DNA of 64,000 bases from Halopseudomonas xinjiangensis (GTDB taxonomy: Bacteria > Pseudomonadota > Gammaproteobacteria > Pseudomonadales > Pseudomonadaceae). Made by a program: the position numbers and the translations under genes. The notes beneath the pieces were generated by a model that ran no database searches, was not told where the DNA came from, and worked only from the letters and a program-made list of their open reading frames with translations. The DNA lies in the NCBI GenBank assembly GCA_011050525.1, contig DRFO01000030.1, forward strand, positions 248,001 to 312,000, written 5' to 3'. The first letter of the stretch is position 1. Every line of letters begins with the position of its first letter. Below, piece after piece: positions 63,829 to 64,000 of the stretch.

Positions 63829-64000
63829 ATGCCCGCAAAGAAGAACTTTTGTGCCTATGCCGAGGCCCAATCAGCAGCCCAGGCGCTGGGTTTCAATAGC
63901 CAGACTGAATACAAAAAGCGTTATCGTGAAGACCCTCGGCTGCCGGCCAGCCCCCATGAGGTCTATGCTAATACTGGTTGGACGGACTGGTATGATTTCC
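63829..64000 (+). CDS. gmtZ: GMT protein GmtZ, N-terminal part (runs off the window)
   Basis: The first 57 codons are in the window, starting MPAKKNFCAYAEAQSAAQAL. They form one phage-integrase repeat unit: A-AAQALGF, then Y-KRY, DPRLP and GWTDWYDF. Repeats of this type fill the N-terminal part of GmtZ. GAGG lies eight bases before the ATG, and it follows gmtY by three bases, so the two are co-transcribed. The C-terminal part is beyond the window. Confidence 0.8.
   Translation, partial: MPAKKNFCAYAEAQSAAQALGFNSQTEYKKRYREDPRLPASPHEVYANTGWTDWYDF

Larger units (their letters stand above)
62281..64000 (+). mobile_element. Left end of a Gamma-Mobile-Trio (GMT) island
   Basis: The segment from the radical SAM break to the window end carries gmtY and the start of gmtZ, the leading genes of GMT islands. 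The first 160 bases have no gene; they hold a TTTGTACAAA palindrome (62405-62414) before gmtY. The third gene gmtX, the cargo and the right boundary are outside the window. Without the right end, direct repeats at the edges cannot be seen. Confidence 0.82.

Overview
The window is a chromosomal segment of a Pseudomonadaceae bacterium with moderately high GC. Almost every gene from fadB to the last TetR regulator follows, as far as I remember it, the order of the Pseudomonas aeruginosa PAO1 block from PA3014 (fadB) to PA2957. Several local absences (no aroP beside nqr, no lolE after lolD, no low-molecular-weight tyrosine phosphatase between kdsB and murB) suggest a lineage away from P. aeruginosa, perhaps Halopseudomonas (the P. 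pertucinogena group). That genus guess is inference.

Layout. 0.1-4.3 kb: a small membrane protein, then the fadBA beta-oxidation operon behind a structured leader. 4.3-8.1 kb: DUF1653 gene, topA and two small conserved genes. 8.1-10.1 kb: the SOS pair lexA-sulA (minus strand) divergent from psrA, with two SOS boxes and overlapping PsrA operators between them. 10.2-13.6 kb: a leaderless-protein YkuD L,D-transpeptidase-like enzyme, nagZ, an MscS channel and methylthioinosine phosphorylase. 13.6-19.3 kb: csiV-mfd (minus) and an N-terminally extended GAPDH (plus). 19.6-28.1 kb: the Na+-translocating NADH:quinone oxidoreductase operon nqrABCDEF with its flavin transferase apbE and assembly factor nqrM, then soluble transhydrogenase. 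28.1-29.8 kb: GDPD phosphodiesterase, a small secreted protein and a PilZ protein (minus). 29.9-38.9 kb: envelope and uptake genes (a single lolC/E-type permease, lolD, DUF2062, comEC, exbB-exbD, lpxK, Trm112-like, kdsB, murB). 39.0-45.5 kb: rne (minus), rluC, a Gph-like HAD phosphatase, sppA. 45.5-51.6 kb: maf (minus) and the fatty-acid cluster yceD-rpmF-plsX-fabD-fabG-acpP-fabF. 51.6-56.3 kb: pabC-mltG-tmk-holB-pilZ-tatD. 56.3-58.4 kb: a probable RgsA (P16)-like small RNA on the minus strand, a TetR regulator and an exported amidohydrolase. 58.4-62.0 kb: two tandem paralogous type-B carboxylesterase lipoproteins.

The last 1.8 kb is the most unusual part. A radical SAM gene begins at 62161 with a good ribosome-binding site but is cut after 41 codons, exactly at its cysteine cluster. 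It is followed by a tyrosine recombinase and the start of a protein with the phage-integrase repeat, in the arrangement of gmtY-gmtZ. These two genes define the left end of Gamma-Mobile-Trio (GMT) islands, elements known to carry anti-phage defence and antibacterial cargo. So the window ends just inside a genomic island whose cargo lies beyond base 64000, and the interrupted radical SAM gene marks its insertion site.

No rRNA, tRNA, CRISPR array or complete insertion sequence was seen.
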